Position numbers and translations under genes: made by a program
The notes under the pieces: generated by a model
Told to the model about the DNA's origin: nothing
What the model saw: only the letters and a program-made list of their open reading frames with translations
The model's database searches: none
Shown: in pieces, positions 7,746-17,878 of the stretch
How the letters are laid out: each line of letters opens with the position of its first letter
Position numbering within the stretch: the first letter of the stretch is position 1
Source: Burkholderia cepacia ATCC 25416
GTDB taxonomy: Bacteria; Pseudomonadota; Gammaproteobacteria; Burkholderiales; Burkholderiaceae
Assembly: GCF_001411495.1 (NCBI RefSeq)
Contig: NZ_CP012981.1
Coordinates: 496,001-560,000 of the forward strand
Reading direction: 5' to 3'
DNA: 64,000 nucleotides

Positions 7746-9623
7746 ATGTTCGACCGGATTCGTCCGCATTCGCGCTCCTGGACGCTGCTCGCCGCCGTCG
7801 CGCTCGTCGCGTTCAACGCCGGCTGCACGTCCCCGTCCACGCCGCCGTCGGGCGCGGTGGTGCCCGTCGCCGCCGCATCGGGTGCCGCCGTGCCGCTGCC
7901 CGGCGTCCATGCGCCCGAGCTGTCGTCCGGCTGGACCGACAAGCCGGGCTGGACCTCGCAGCACTTCATGATCGCGGCCGCGAATCCGCTCGCGACGCAG
8001 GCCGGCTACGACATGCTGAAGGCGGGCGGCACCGCGATCGACGCGGCGATCGCCACGCAGATGGTGCTCGCGCTCGTCGAGCCGCAATCGTCGGGGATCG
8101 GCGGCGGTGCGTTCCTGCTGTACTTCGACGGCAAGGCGACGCAGGCCTACGACGGCCGCGAGACCGCGCCGGCCGCCGCGACCGACCGCCTGTTCTACGG
8201 GCCGACCGGCCAGCCGATGAGCTTCTACGAAGGTGTCGTCGGCGGGCGCTCGGTCGGCACGCCGGGCGTGCTGCGCATGCTCGACGCCGCGCACCGCGCA
8301 CACGGCAAGCTGCCGTGGCGCCGGCTGTTCCAGCCGGCGATCCGGCTCGCCGAGCGCGGCTTCACGATCAGCCCGCGGCTCGCGACGCTGATCGGCAATG
8401 ACAAGTACCTGAAGAACGACCCGGCCGCGCGCGCGTACTTCTACAACCCGGACGGCACGCCGAAGGCGGCCGGCACGGTGCTGAAGAACCCCGCGCTCGC
8501 GACCGTGCTGCGGCAAGTCGCCGACCGCGGCGCGAACGCGTTCTACAGCGGCGCGATCGCGCGCGACATCGTCACGAAGGTGCGCAGGCATCCGACCAAC
8601 CCGGGCCTGCTGTCGCTCCAGGATCTCGCGCGCTACAAGGCGAAGGTGCGCGCGCCGCTGTGCGCGGATTACCGGCGCTCGGTGGTGTGCGGGATGCCGC
8701 CGCCGTCGTCGGGCGGCCTCGCGATCGCGCAGATGCTCGGCATCCTCGAAGCGATGCCCGACTGGCAGCAGATCGGCGCGCAGAAGCCGGTGCGCAACGA
8801 CGTCGGCTACGAGCCGACGCCGTTCGCCGCGCACCTGTTCAGCGAAGCCGGGCGGCTCGCGTATGCGGACCGCGCGCGCTATGTCGCCGATCCCGATTTC
8901 GTGCCGCTGCCGGGCGGCAGCTGGGCGAGCCTCACCGACAAGACCTATCTCGCGCAGCGCGCGCACCTGATCGGCGACAGCAGCATGGGCGTCGCGCAGG
9001 CCGGCACGCCGCAGGGCGCGACGCTCGCGATGGCCGACGACCGCAGCCCCGAGTTGCCGTCGACGTCCGACATCGCGATCGTCGACCGCTACGGCCAGGC
9101 GCTGTCGATGACGACGAGCATCGAGGATGCGTTCGGATCGCGGCTGATGGTGCGCGGCTTCATGCTGAACAACCAGCTCACCGATTTCTCGTTCGTGTCG
9201 AACGACAACGGCCGGCCGGTCGCGAACCGCGTGCAGCCCGGCAAGCGGCCGCGCTCGGCGATGTCGCCGGAGCTCGTGTTCGACAAGAAGACGAAGCAGG
9301 TGACGATGATCGTCGGCTCGGCCGGCGGCCCCGCGATCATCAATCACGTCGCGAAGACGCTGGTCGGCGTGCTCGACTGGGGGATGACGATGCAGCAGGC
9401 GATCGCGCTGCCGAACTTCGGGTCGATGAACGGGCCGACGCAACTCGAACGCGGCCGCGTGTCCGATGCGCTCGCCGACGGGCTGAAGGGCCGCGGGCAC
9501 GACGTGCGGGTGGTCGAGATGAACTCGGGGCTGCAGGGAATCCAGCGGCTGAACGTGCAGGGGCAGACGGTGTGGTTCGGCGGGGCGGATCCGCGGCGGG
9601 AAGGGATCGCGATGGGAGAGTGA
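7746..9623 (+). CDS. ggt: Gamma-glutamyltransferase family protein, exported
   Basis: At 625 residues this fits the gamma-glutamyltransferase family, N-terminal-nucleophile enzymes that self-cleave into two chains and transfer the glutamyl group of glutathione. An N-terminal hydrophobic segment ending NAGC suggests a lipoprotein-like export signal, though the lipobox is weak. Family signatures seen are SSGIGGGAFLLYFDG, PPPSSGGLAIAQMLGILE and FGSRLMVRGFMLNN. The expected nucleophile is Thr440 in PSTSDIAIVD; the usual TTHxS neighbourhood is altered, with Asp in place of His. Activity is likely but substrate preference may differ, for example acylase-like. It is monocistronic, convergent with tauC. 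Confidence 0.88.
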   Translation: MFDRIRPHSRSWTLLAAVALVAFNAGCTSPSTPPSGAVVPVAAASGAAVPLPGVHAPELSSGWTDKPGWTSQHFMIAAANPLATQAGYDMLKAGGTAIDAAIATQMVLALVEPQSSGIGGGAFLLYFDGKATQAYDGRETAPAAATDRLFYGPTGQPMSFYEGVVGGRSVGTPGVLRMLDAAHRAHGKLPWRRLFQPAIRLAERGFTISPRLATLIGNDKYLKNDPAARAYFYNPDGTPKAAGTVLKNPALATVLRQVADRGANAFYSGAIARDIVTKVRRHPTNPGLLSLQDLARYKAKVRAPLCADYRRSVVCGMPPPSSGGLAIAQMLGILEAMPDWQQIGAQKPVRNDVGYEPTPFAAHLFSEAGRLAYADRARYVADPDFVPLPGGSWASLTDKTYLAQRAHLIGDSSMGVAQAGTPQGATLAMADDRSPELPSTSDIAIVDRYGQALSMTTSIEDAFGSRLMVRGFMLNNQLTDFSFVSNDNGRPVANRVQPGKRPRSAMSPELVFDKKTKQVTMIVGSAGGPAIINHVAKTLVGVLDWGMTMQQAIALPNFGSMNGPTQLERGRVSDALADGLKGRGHDVRVVEMNSGLQGIQRLNVQGQTVWFGGADPRREGIAMGE

Positions 9624-9674
9624 GGGTGGCGGGCCGTGGCGGCACGCGGACGTCGCCCGCGCGCCTGCGTGGCG

Positions 9675-10568
9675 TCAGCCCCTTCCCTTCCACGGCACGA
9701 TCCGCCGCTCGACCCACCGCATCGCGAGGTCGAACAGCCAAGCGATCGCGCCGATGATCAGGATGCCCATCACGACGATATCGGTGCGCAGGAAGCTCGA
9801 TGCGTTGAGCACCATCTGCCCGAGCCCGGCTGTCGCGGCGACCATCTCGGCCGCGACGAGCGTCGTCCAGCCGAAGCCGATCGCGATCCGCAGCCCGGTG
9901 AGGATCTCCGGCAGCGCGGCCGGCAGCACCACGTGGCGCACGATCTGCGCGAAGCTGCCGCCGAGCGAATACGCGGCGTTGATCTGCTCGACCGTCGCCG
10001 CGCGCACGCCGGCGCGCGCGGCCATCGCGATCGGCGCGAAGCACGCGAGGAAGATCACGACGAGCTTCGCCGTTTCGTCGATGCCGAACCAGATCACGAC
10101 GAGCGGCAGGTACGCGAGCGGCGGCAGCGGCCGGTAAAACTCCAGCAGCGGATCGAGCACGCCGCGCGCGATGCGGCTCACGCCCATCAGGATGCCGGCC
10201 GGCACGCCGATCGCGGTCGCGAGCAGGAACGCGCCGAACACGCGCGCGGCGCTCCACAACAAATGCTCGGACAACGGCAGGCCGCCCTGGATGCGGCCGT
10301 GCCATGCGTCGACGAATGCCGTCCACACGGCTTCCGGCGCGGGCAGGAACAGCGGCGGCAGCCACTGGCGATGGGTCGCGACCCACCACAGCAGTGCCAG
10401 TGCCGCGACCGTCGCCGCGCTCAGCCCGGCCGTCTTCCCCTGCCCCGGCAGCCGGTAGCGATGCGATGCGCGAGCCGGACGCGCCGCGTGACGCCGTTGC
10501 GTCGCGCGTTGATCCTGCCCGGGCTCCGCGGCCGTGCGATCGGCCGCCCAAGAATCCTGCGTGCTCAT
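9675..10568 (-). CDS. tauC: Taurine ABC transporter permease
   Basis: This 297-residue membrane protein has about six helices and the binding-protein-dependent transport permease signature around ILTGLRIAIGFGWTTLVAAEMV, which contacts the ATPase. The N-terminal 35 residues are unusually arginine-rich and precede the first helix. The start at 10568 (MSTQDSW) is chosen because the longer open frame upstream shows only arginine-rich shadow translation. It lies 71 nt downstream of tauB. With TauA and TauB it would import taurine or another alkanesulfonate into the cytoplasm as a sulfur source. Confidence 0.88.
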   Translation of the reverse strand: MSTQDSWAADRTAAEPGQDQRATQRRHAARPARASHRYRLPGQGKTAGLSAATVAALALLWWVATHRQWLPPLFLPAPEAVWTAFVDAWHGRIQGGLPLSEHLLWSAARVFGAFLLATAIGVPAGILMGVSRIARGVLDPLLEFYRPLPPLAYLPLVVIWFGIDETAKLVVIFLACFAPIAMAARAGVRAATVEQINAAYSLGGSFAQIVRHVVLPAALPEILTGLRIAIGFGWTTLVAAEMVAATAGLGQMVLNASSFLRTDIVVMGILIIGAIAWLFDLAMRWVERRIVPWKGRG

Positions 10569-10639
10569 GCTGTCCTGCCTGTGCAAGGTGCTGATCCGAC
10601 CGCGTCCGACCGACGCGCCCTGTCGCGCGAGTTCGTGCA

Positions 10640-12492
<1,853 letters not shown>

Positions 12493-12533
12493 GCGGCTCT
12501 CCTTCGAATGCGGGCATTGCTGCGGGAGAGCCG

Positions 12534-12539
12534 ACTATA
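12534..12539 (-). promoter_or_regulatory. Possible -10 box of tauABC
   Basis: TATAGT on the minus strand lies about 42 nt upstream of the tauA start codon. No convincing -35 box sits 16-18 nt further upstream, as expected for a promoter that needs an activator such as a CysB/Cbl-type regulator of sulfur-starvation genes. The site marks the edge of the AT-rich islet. Confidence 0.35.
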
Positions 12540-12820
12540 GGAGCTTTGCGCGCGGCGGGAGCGAACTTATCCTGCGAAGCTATCGATGCTGTTTCAGCTT
12601 TGCTTTCCATGCTCGAGTGAATGGAGGCGACGATTGAGCAGCAATTGGCGCATGAAAACATGCCCTCACCGTTCTCCCTTGACCACCGGCTGGAATCCTG
12701 CACGCTCCTTCAAGCGTGCAACATTTCATACAAGTCCCATATCAATTCGCCAAAGAGAACGTTAGTTTTCCATATCGAATCGGGAGGATCGCCTCCTCAA
12801 TTACCATCCAATAGAGCTCC

Positions 12821-13234
12821 ATGAATACCAAGTACGGCTTACTGGAAATGAGGGATGTCTGGATCGATGCCTACGTGAACGGCGACATTGATCAACTAAA
12901 TTTTGTAGAGAGCCCTCATTTCTTCGTCAAGCGAGGAAACCGGATACTAACCAGGCTCCAACAAATATCGTCTATACAACGGCACCTGTCCGAAAAAACT
13001 TGGCGCGGTTTTGCGTTGCATGTTCGTGATGAGATCACGGAATTCGAAGAAGGCCGGCTTTGGGCATCGATTTCAGGAACTGGCTCGATGCAACGTGGCG
13101 GAAGGATACTTAGCCGGTTTGATTTCCTGGAGCTATGGATAATCAGCGACGATCGGTGGCAGATTGCCGCGCTTTGTTATGAAGAGAAGAAATGCCAAGG
13201 CTGGGTGACGACGGATCAATTAGAGCCCGGATAA
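12821..13234 (+). CDS. NTF2-like/SnoaL-type small protein in an AT-rich islet
   Basis: I do not recognise this 137-residue protein by name. It looks like a soluble alpha+beta NTF2-like fold: an N-terminal helix with the pattern VWIDAYVNGDIDQL, a central region with arginine and histidine, and a C-terminal strand WIISDDRWQIAALCYEE, reminiscent of DUF4440/SnoaL domains. Its base composition is clearly lower in G+C than its neighbours, with many AAA, ATA and TTT codons, which suggests acquisition from elsewhere. No signal peptide is seen. The ATG overlaps the TGA of an upstream 67-codon frame (12621-12824). The ribosome site is weak (GAGCTCC). A terminator shared with lipA follows. Confidence 0.6.
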   Translation: MNTKYGLLEMRDVWIDAYVNGDIDQLNFVESPHFFVKRGNRILTRLQQISSIQRHLSEKTWRGFALHVRDEITEFEEGRLWASISGTGSMQRGGRILSRFDFLELWIISDDRWQIAALCYEEKKCQGWVTTDQLEPG

Positions 13235-13305
13235 ACATAGGTGGACGCATGTTTCGATCGCTTGATTCGAAAACCACGGCTTCGCCATATCTCCGGACAA
13301 AAAGC

Positions 13306-13335
13306 AAAAAAGCCCGCATCGCTGCGGGCTTTTTT
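13306..13335. terminator. Bidirectional intrinsic terminator
   Basis: A perfect stem of AGCCCGCA/TGCGGGCT around a short loop is flanked by a run of A on the left and a run of T on the right, so it works on both strands. It ends lipA (minus strand, stop at 13369) and the NTF2-like gene (plus strand, stop at 13234). Confidence 0.9.
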
Positions 13336-13368
13336 CGACTGCATGAGACTGCCGCGCGAACGCGACGC

Positions 13369-14361
13369 TCAGACCACCCCTGCCCCATGCGCCTGCAGGT
13401 CGGCGTGATAGCTCGACCGCACCATCGCGCCGACGGCCGCGTGCGTGAAGCCCATCTTGTACGCCTCTTCCTCGTACATCTTGAACGTATCGGGATGCAC
13501 ATACGCGCGCACCGGCAGGTGGTGCTCCGACGGCTGCAGGTACTGGCCGATCGTCAGCATGTCGACGTCGTGCGCGCGCAGGTCGCGCATCACCTGCAGG
13601 ATTTCCTCTTCGGTCTCGCCGAGGCCGACCATCAGGCCCGACTTCGTCGCGACGTCCGGATGCAGCGCCTTGAAGTCCTTCAGGAGCTTCAGCGAGTGCG
13701 CGTAGTCCGAACCCGGGCGCGCTTCCTTGTACAGGCGCGGCACCGTTTCGAGGTTGTGGTTCATCACGTCCGGCGGCGCGGCGTTCAGGATCGAGATCGC
13801 GCGGTCGAGACGGCCGCGGAAGTCCGGCGTCAGGATCTCGATGCGCGTGTCCGGCGACTGCGCGCGCGTTTCGCGGATGCACTCGACGAAGTGGGCGGCG
13901 CCGCCGTCGCGCAGGTCGTCGCGGTCGACGCTCGTGATCACCACGTACTTGAGCTTCAGCGCGGCGATCGTGCGCGCGAGGTTCTTCGGTTCATCCGCGT
14001 CGAGCGGATCGGGACGGCCGTGGCCGACGTCGCAGAACGGGCAGCGGCGCGTGCACTTGTCGCCCATGATCATGAACGTCGCGGTGCCCTTGCCGAAGCA
14101 TTCGCCGATGTTCGGGCAGCTCGCTTCCTCGCACACCGTATGCAGGTTGTGCTCGCGCAGGATCGTCTTGATCTCGTTGAAGCGCGAGCTGCCGGTAGCC
14201 GCCTTCACGCGGATCCACTCGGGCTTCTTCAGCTTTTCGATCGGAATGACCTTGATCGGGATGCGCGCCGTCTTCGCCTGCGCCTTCTGCTTGGCGGTCG
14301 GATCGTAGGCAGGGGTCGCGGCCGGATCGGCCGGTGCGGGGGAAGCGGTAACGTCAGTCAT
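13369..14361 (-). CDS. lipA: Lipoyl synthase
   Basis: This 330-residue radical-SAM enzyme inserts two sulfur atoms into protein-bound octanoyl groups to make lipoyl cofactors. The radical-SAM cluster motif CTRRCPFC is present near residue 108, and the auxiliary cluster cysteines are in [13 protein letters not shown]. The length is standard. The start overlaps the end of lipB by 8 bp, so the two are translationally coupled. A short Ala/Pro-rich N-terminal extension precedes the conserved domain. Confidence 0.98.
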   Translation of the reverse strand: MTDVTASPAPADPAATPAYDPTAKQKAQAKTARIPIKVIPIEKLKKPEWIRVKAATGSSRFNEIKTILREHNLHTVCEEASCPNIGECFGKGTATFMIMGDKCTRRCPFCDVGHGRPDPLDADEPKNLARTIAALKLKYVVITSVDRDDLRDGGAAHFVECIRETRAQSPDTRIEILTPDFRGRLDRAISILNAAPPDVMNHNLETVPRLYKEARPGSDYAHSLKLLKDFKALHPDVATKSGLMVGLGETEEEILQVMRDLRAHDVDMLTIGQYLQPSEHHLPVRAYVHPDTFKMYEEEAYKMGFTHAAVGAMVRSSYHADLQAHGAGVV

Positions 14362-15112
14362 TCGAATGTTGTTCCAGTGCCTGCGGCTTGTCGGCGGCCG
14401 CGGATGCGCCGTCGAGGTTGGCGATCAGACGGCGCACCAGCGTATGGGCGACGTCGTTCCAGTCGGCGGCAACCTCGAGGCTCGCCATGTCGACAGTTTC
14501 CAGTCCGGCATAGCCGCACGGGTTGATCGCAAGAAACGGGCGCAGATCCATCTTCACGTTCAGGCTCAGCCCGTGATAGCTGCAGCCGTTGCGGATCTTC
14601 AGGCCGAGGGCCGCGATTTTCGCGCCCTCGTGCGCGCCGGACGCCACGTAGATCCCGGGCGCGCCCGCCTTGCGGACCGAAGCGAGATTATACGCCGCGA
14701 GGGTTTCGATCACGGCCTCCTCGATCTTCGTCACGAGCGTGCGCACCATCAGCTTGCGCCGGCGCAGGTCCAGCAGCAGGTAGGCGACGATCTGGCCGGG
14801 GCCGTGGTAGGTGATCTGCCCGCCGCGGTCGACCTTCACGAGCGGCACGCCGCTGTCGGCCACCAGCAGGTGGGCCGGGTCGCCGGCCTGGCCGAGCGTG
14901 TAGACGGGCGGATGCTCGACCAGCCAGATCTCGTCGCCGGTATCGGCCGTGCGCGTGTCGGTGAACGCGCGCATCGCGTCGAAGCTCGTCTCGTAAGTCT
15001 CGACGCCCCGCCACCGCACGGTGACCGGCGGGGCCGGCTGATCCGGGGACCCGGCGGGCGATGCGGAAACGGCAACAGGCGTGGACACGATGGAAACCGG
15101 CGAAACGGACAT
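14354..15112 (-). CDS. lipB: Octanoyl-[ACP]:protein N-octanoyltransferase
   Basis: LipB moves octanoate from acyl carrier protein to lipoyl domains. The 252-residue protein shows the family signature [19 protein letters not shown], the catalytic lysine region [11 protein letters not shown] and the cysteine in [11 protein letters not shown]. The N-terminal 40 residues are a low-complexity Ser/Val/Pro extension beyond the usual start, so a shorter protein is possible. It sits 84 nt after a DUF2917 gene and overlaps lipA. Confidence 0.96.
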   Translation of the reverse strand: MSVSPVSIVSTPVAVSASPAGSPDQPAPPVTVRWRGVETYETSFDAMRAFTDTRTADTGDEIWLVEHPPVYTLGQAGDPAHLLVADSGVPLVKVDRGGQITYHGPGQIVAYLLLDLRRRKLMVRTLVTKIEEAVIETLAAYNLASVRKAGAPGIYVASGAHEGAKIAALGLKIRNGCSYHGLSLNVKMDLRPFLAINPCGYAGLETVDMASLEVAADWNDVAHTLVRRLIANLDGASAAADKPQALEQHSND

Positions 15113-15196
15113 GGGCGGTAGTTTACCGAAAACCCGTCGGTCTCGCCGGCCTCGGAGGAGGGACGGATCGCCGGTATCCGTCGGAGGAAATGATGG

Positions 15197-15523
15197 TCAG
15201 ACGGTGCGCCATCCGTCGTGGAGCAGCGCGCTCACGCGTTCGCGCAGCCGTGCCAGCCCGCCGAGCGCGACTTCCCGGGGCGGCCGCGACACCGAGAACG
15301 CCACGCGCGCGCCCTCCCGGCCTTCCGCGCTGAGCCACAGCCGCTCGCCGCGGCGCAGCTTCAGCGTCTCGCCGTCGACCAGGAAGTAATCGTCGACGTC
15401 GTTGCTGCGTGTCGCCCACACCGGCCCGCACTGCACCACCAGCCGCGTGCTGCGTTGTACCTTCAACGGCACGGTTTCGCCCACCGGGATTTCGAACGTG
15501 ATGCTTGAAGAAATTTCTTGCAT
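15197..15523 (-). CDS. DUF2917 domain protein
   Basis: This 108-residue protein matches the DUF2917 pattern: a short cupin-like beta domain with LVVQCGPVWATRSNDVDDYFL and GETLKLRRGERLWLSAEG. The family has no assigned function. I place the start at 15523 because GCGGAG lies 7 nt before that ATG; a TTG at 15538 would begin before this site. It diverges from the LysR gene at 15626 over a 102-bp gap and reads in the same direction as lipB-lipA, so it may be controlled by that LysR and may be the first gene of the lip transcript. Confidence 0.8.
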   Translation of the reverse strand: MQEISSSITFEIPVGETVPLKVQRSTRLVVQCGPVWATRSNDVDDYFLVDGETLKLRRGERLWLSAEGREGARVAFSVSRPPREVALGGLARLRERVSALLHDGWRTV

Positions 15524-15593
15524 GATCGACTCCGCCAATAAGTGCTTCGATGGCTACAATCGTAGTCACTTCAAGGCGTCCGACAAAACGACC

Positions 15594-15620
15594 AATTTTC
15601 ACGTCGATGTGAGGAAAATT
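15594..15620. promoter_or_regulatory. Imperfect inverted repeat upstream of LysR gene
   Basis: AATTTTCAC on the left and GTGA-GG-AAAATT on the right form an inverted repeat interrupted by two extra G bases. It lies in the divergent DUF2917/LysR control region, just before the LysR start codon, where an autoregulatory site would be expected. A second short dyad, CTACAATCGTAG, lies at 15554-15565 and contains a TACAAT box. Confidence 0.4.
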
Positions 15621-15625
15621 AGCAA

Positions 15626-16612
15626 ATGGACCTCCGCCAGCTGCCTGCGCTGAACGCGATTCGCGCGTTCGAAGCCGCCGCCCGTCACGAGAATTTCTCG
15701 CGCGCCGCCGACGAGCTGTACGTCACGCACGGCGCGGTCAGCCACCAGGTGCGCGCGCTCGAGGAAGAGCTCGGCGTGCAGCTGTTCACGCGCAACGGCA
15801 AGCGGCTGTGCCTGACCGACGCCGGCATGCGCTACGCGCAGCAGATCCGCACCGCGCTGATGGTCATCGCCGACGCGACGCGCGACGTGCGCGCGAGCGA
15901 CCGCGACCGGCGGCTCGTGGTGTCGATGCTGTCGTCGTTCGCCGCGCGCTTCATCACGCCACGCATCGGCTCGTTCATCGAACGGCATCCGGAAATCGAC
16001 GTCGAGCTGCAATCGACCAACTCGCTCACCGATTTCGCGCGCGACGACGTCGATCTCGCGATCCGCTTCGGCCACGGCAGTTATCCGGGGCTGCATGTCG
16101 AGCCGCTGTTCGACGAAGTGTTCTTTCCGGCATGCGCGCCGACGCTGAACGGCGGCAAGCTGCCGCAAACGCCCGCCGATCTCGCGCACTACAACCTGCT
16201 GCGCTCGGACGACGAGCTGTGGCGGCCGTGGTTCGACGCGGCCGGACTCAAGACGCTGACCGAGCCGAAACGGGGGATTCTGTACCAGGATTCGTCGAAC
16301 TTGCTGCTGGCCGCGATCGACGGCCAGGGCATCGCGCTCGTGCGCCGCTCGCTCGCGGTGCACGACCTGCTCGACGGGCGCATCGTGCGCCTGTTCGACA
16401 TCGACGGGCCGAGCCCGTGGCACTACTTTTTCGTGTGTCCGCCGCCGCTGCTGAACGCGCCGCGCGTGCAGGCGTTCAGGACCTGGCTGCTCGAGGAAGT
16501 CGCCGAATACAAGCGGCTGTGCGACGAGCTGGACGCGCGGCGCGCGGCGGGGAAGACCCCCGCCGAGTGCGCGCAGGAAGGAGGATGGAAGGCGCTTAAA
16601 GTACGACCTTGA
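15626..16612 (+). CDS. LysR-family regulator, GcvA-like
   Basis: The 328-residue protein has the GcvA-type N-terminus LPALNAIRAFEAAARHENFSR with a winged helix, then VTHGAVSHQVRALEEELGVQLF, followed by the effector domain (FITPRIGSFIERHPEIDVEL and PWHYFFVCPP). It diverges from the DUF2917 gene. Its last 17 bp overlap the end of the convergent ybeD gene. A LysR gene in this lip neighbourhood recalls ybeF of enterobacteria. The effector is not known. Confidence 0.9.
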   Translation: MDLRQLPALNAIRAFEAAARHENFSRAADELYVTHGAVSHQVRALEEELGVQLFTRNGKRLCLTDAGMRYAQQIRTALMVIADATRDVRASDRDRRLVVSMLSSFAARFITPRIGSFIERHPEIDVELQSTNSLTDFARDDVDLAIRFGHGSYPGLHVEPLFDEVFFPACAPTLNGGKLPQTPADLAHYNLLRSDDELWRPWFDAAGLKTLTEPKRGILYQDSSNLLLAAIDGQGIALVRRSLAVHDLLDGRIVRLFDIDGPSPWHYFFVCPPPLLNAPRVQAFRTWLLEEVAEYKRLCDELDARRAAGKTPAECAQEGGWKALKVRP

Positions 16613-16904
16613 CCATCGGATGGCCGGTCAGTGCGCGGTAGATGTTGTCGAGCTGTTCCTGGCTGGTCGCCCGCACGGTGATCGTGAGGCCCGTGTAATT
16701 GCCGCCGCTCGACGCACGCTCCTCGATCTTCTCGACGTCGATCTCGTTGTCGTGAACGGCCACGACCTTGAAGATCGTGTCCTTGAACTCGGGGTGCGCC
16801 TTGCCCATGATCTTGATCGGGAAATCGCACGGAAACTCCAGCAGCGACTCCTTCCGGGTATCGATCGCGCCGGTCACCTCGATGGTTTTGGTCGGTTCGC
16901 TCAT
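16596..16904 (-). CDS. ybeD: DUF493/YbeD family protein
   Basis: This 102-residue protein matches the YbeD family: LLEFPCDFPIKIMGK, the central VVAVHDNEIDVEKIEER, and the C-terminal QLDNIYRALTGHPMVKVVL. The fold is ferredoxin-like and ACT-related; the role is unsettled but the gene is nearly always between dacA and lipB. Two adjacent ATG codons exist; the second (16904) is better spaced from GGAG. It shares one base with the stop codon of the upstream aminotransferase gene, so the two are coupled. Confidence 0.92.
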   Translation of the reverse strand: MSEPTKTIEVTGAIDTRKESLLEFPCDFPIKIMGKAHPEFKDTIFKVVAVHDNEIDVEKIEERASSGGNYTGLTITVRATSQEQLDNIYRALTGHPMVKVVL

Positions 16905-17830
16905 CATTTTCTCCGGGTTAGGTCAAACTGTTCAAACTCGCGTGCCTTCGCACGCTGGTACGCGTCATACAACGCCGCGAATACGGGGCCCGGCTTGCCG
17001 CCATGGACGGGCAGATCGTCGAGCGACGTGACGGGCAGCACTTCCTTCGTGGCCGACGTGATCATGATCTCGTCGGCCGCGCGCAATTCCACTTCGCTGA
17101 TTTCGCGCGCGACGAACGGGATCTTGCATTCGTCGGCCAGCTCCTCGATCAGCGCGTAGCGGATCCCTTCGAGGATCTTGTTGCTGCGCGGCGGCGCGAG
17201 CAGCTCGCCGTTCTTCACGATCCACACGTTCGACGACGAACCTTCCGTCAGGTTGCCGTCGCGCAGCTGCAGCGTCTCGAACGCATCGCGTTCGGCCGCA
17301 TGCTGCGCCATCAGCACGTTGCCGAGCAGCGAGATCGACTTGATGTCGCAATGCAGCCAGCGGCGATCCTCGGCCGTCACGCAGCGCACGCCCTGCGCGC
17401 GTTCGTCGGCGGACGGCAGGCGCAGCGGGCTCGTCATCACGAACACCGTCGGCACCGCGTTCGCCGGGAACGCGTGGCCGCGCTTCGCGACGCCGCGCGT
17501 CACCTGCAGGTAAACGAGCGCGTTGCCGTCGCCGAGCCCTTCGGCATTCGCCGCGACGACGCGCTCGATCAGCGCGCGCCAGCCCGCGTCGTCGTGCGGG
17601 CTGGCGATGCCGATCTTCTTCAGGCTGCGCTCGAGCCGCGCCAGATGCTGCTCGATCCGGAACGGCACGTGCGCGCCGTCGTGCGCATAAACGGGGACAA
17701 CCTCATACACGCCATCGCCGAAGATGAACCCGCGGTCGAGCACCGGTACACGGGCTTCCGACAGCGGCACCATTTCCTCCTGCGATGACACGCTGAGGTA
17801 GACGATCGGTTCGAATTCGGCTTGGCTCAT
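16904..17830 (-). CDS. dat: D-amino-acid (D-alanine) aminotransferase, PLP class IV
   Basis: The 308-residue protein carries the class IV aminotransferase features: RGFIFGDGVYEVVPVY near residue 33, VTRGVAKRGHAFP, the PLP lysine in CDIKSISLLGNVLM, and LTEGSSSNVWIV. It interconverts D-alanine and D-glutamate with 2-oxo acids, supplying peptidoglycan precursors. The position between dacA and ybeD fits a cell-wall role. Branched-chain aminotransferases and aminodeoxychorismate lyase are related families, but the motifs here fit D-amino-acid transaminase best. Confidence 0.9.
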   Translation of the reverse strand: MSQAEFEPIVYLSVSSQEEMVPLSEARVPVLDRGFIFGDGVYEVVPVYAHDGAHVPFRIEQHLARLERSLKKIGIASPHDDAGWRALIERVVAANAEGLGDGNALVYLQVTRGVAKRGHAFPANAVPTVFVMTSPLRLPSADERAQGVRCVTAEDRRWLHCDIKSISLLGNVLMAQHAAERDAFETLQLRDGNLTEGSSSNVWIVKNGELLAPPRSNKILEGIRYALIEELADECKIPFVAREISEVELRAADEIMITSATKEVLPVTSLDDLPVHGGKPGPVFAALYDAYQRAKAREFEQFDLTRRK

Positions 17831-17878
17831 GGCTATGACAGATGGGGATGAAGTCGTGAAAACAAAGGCCCGTCGTGC

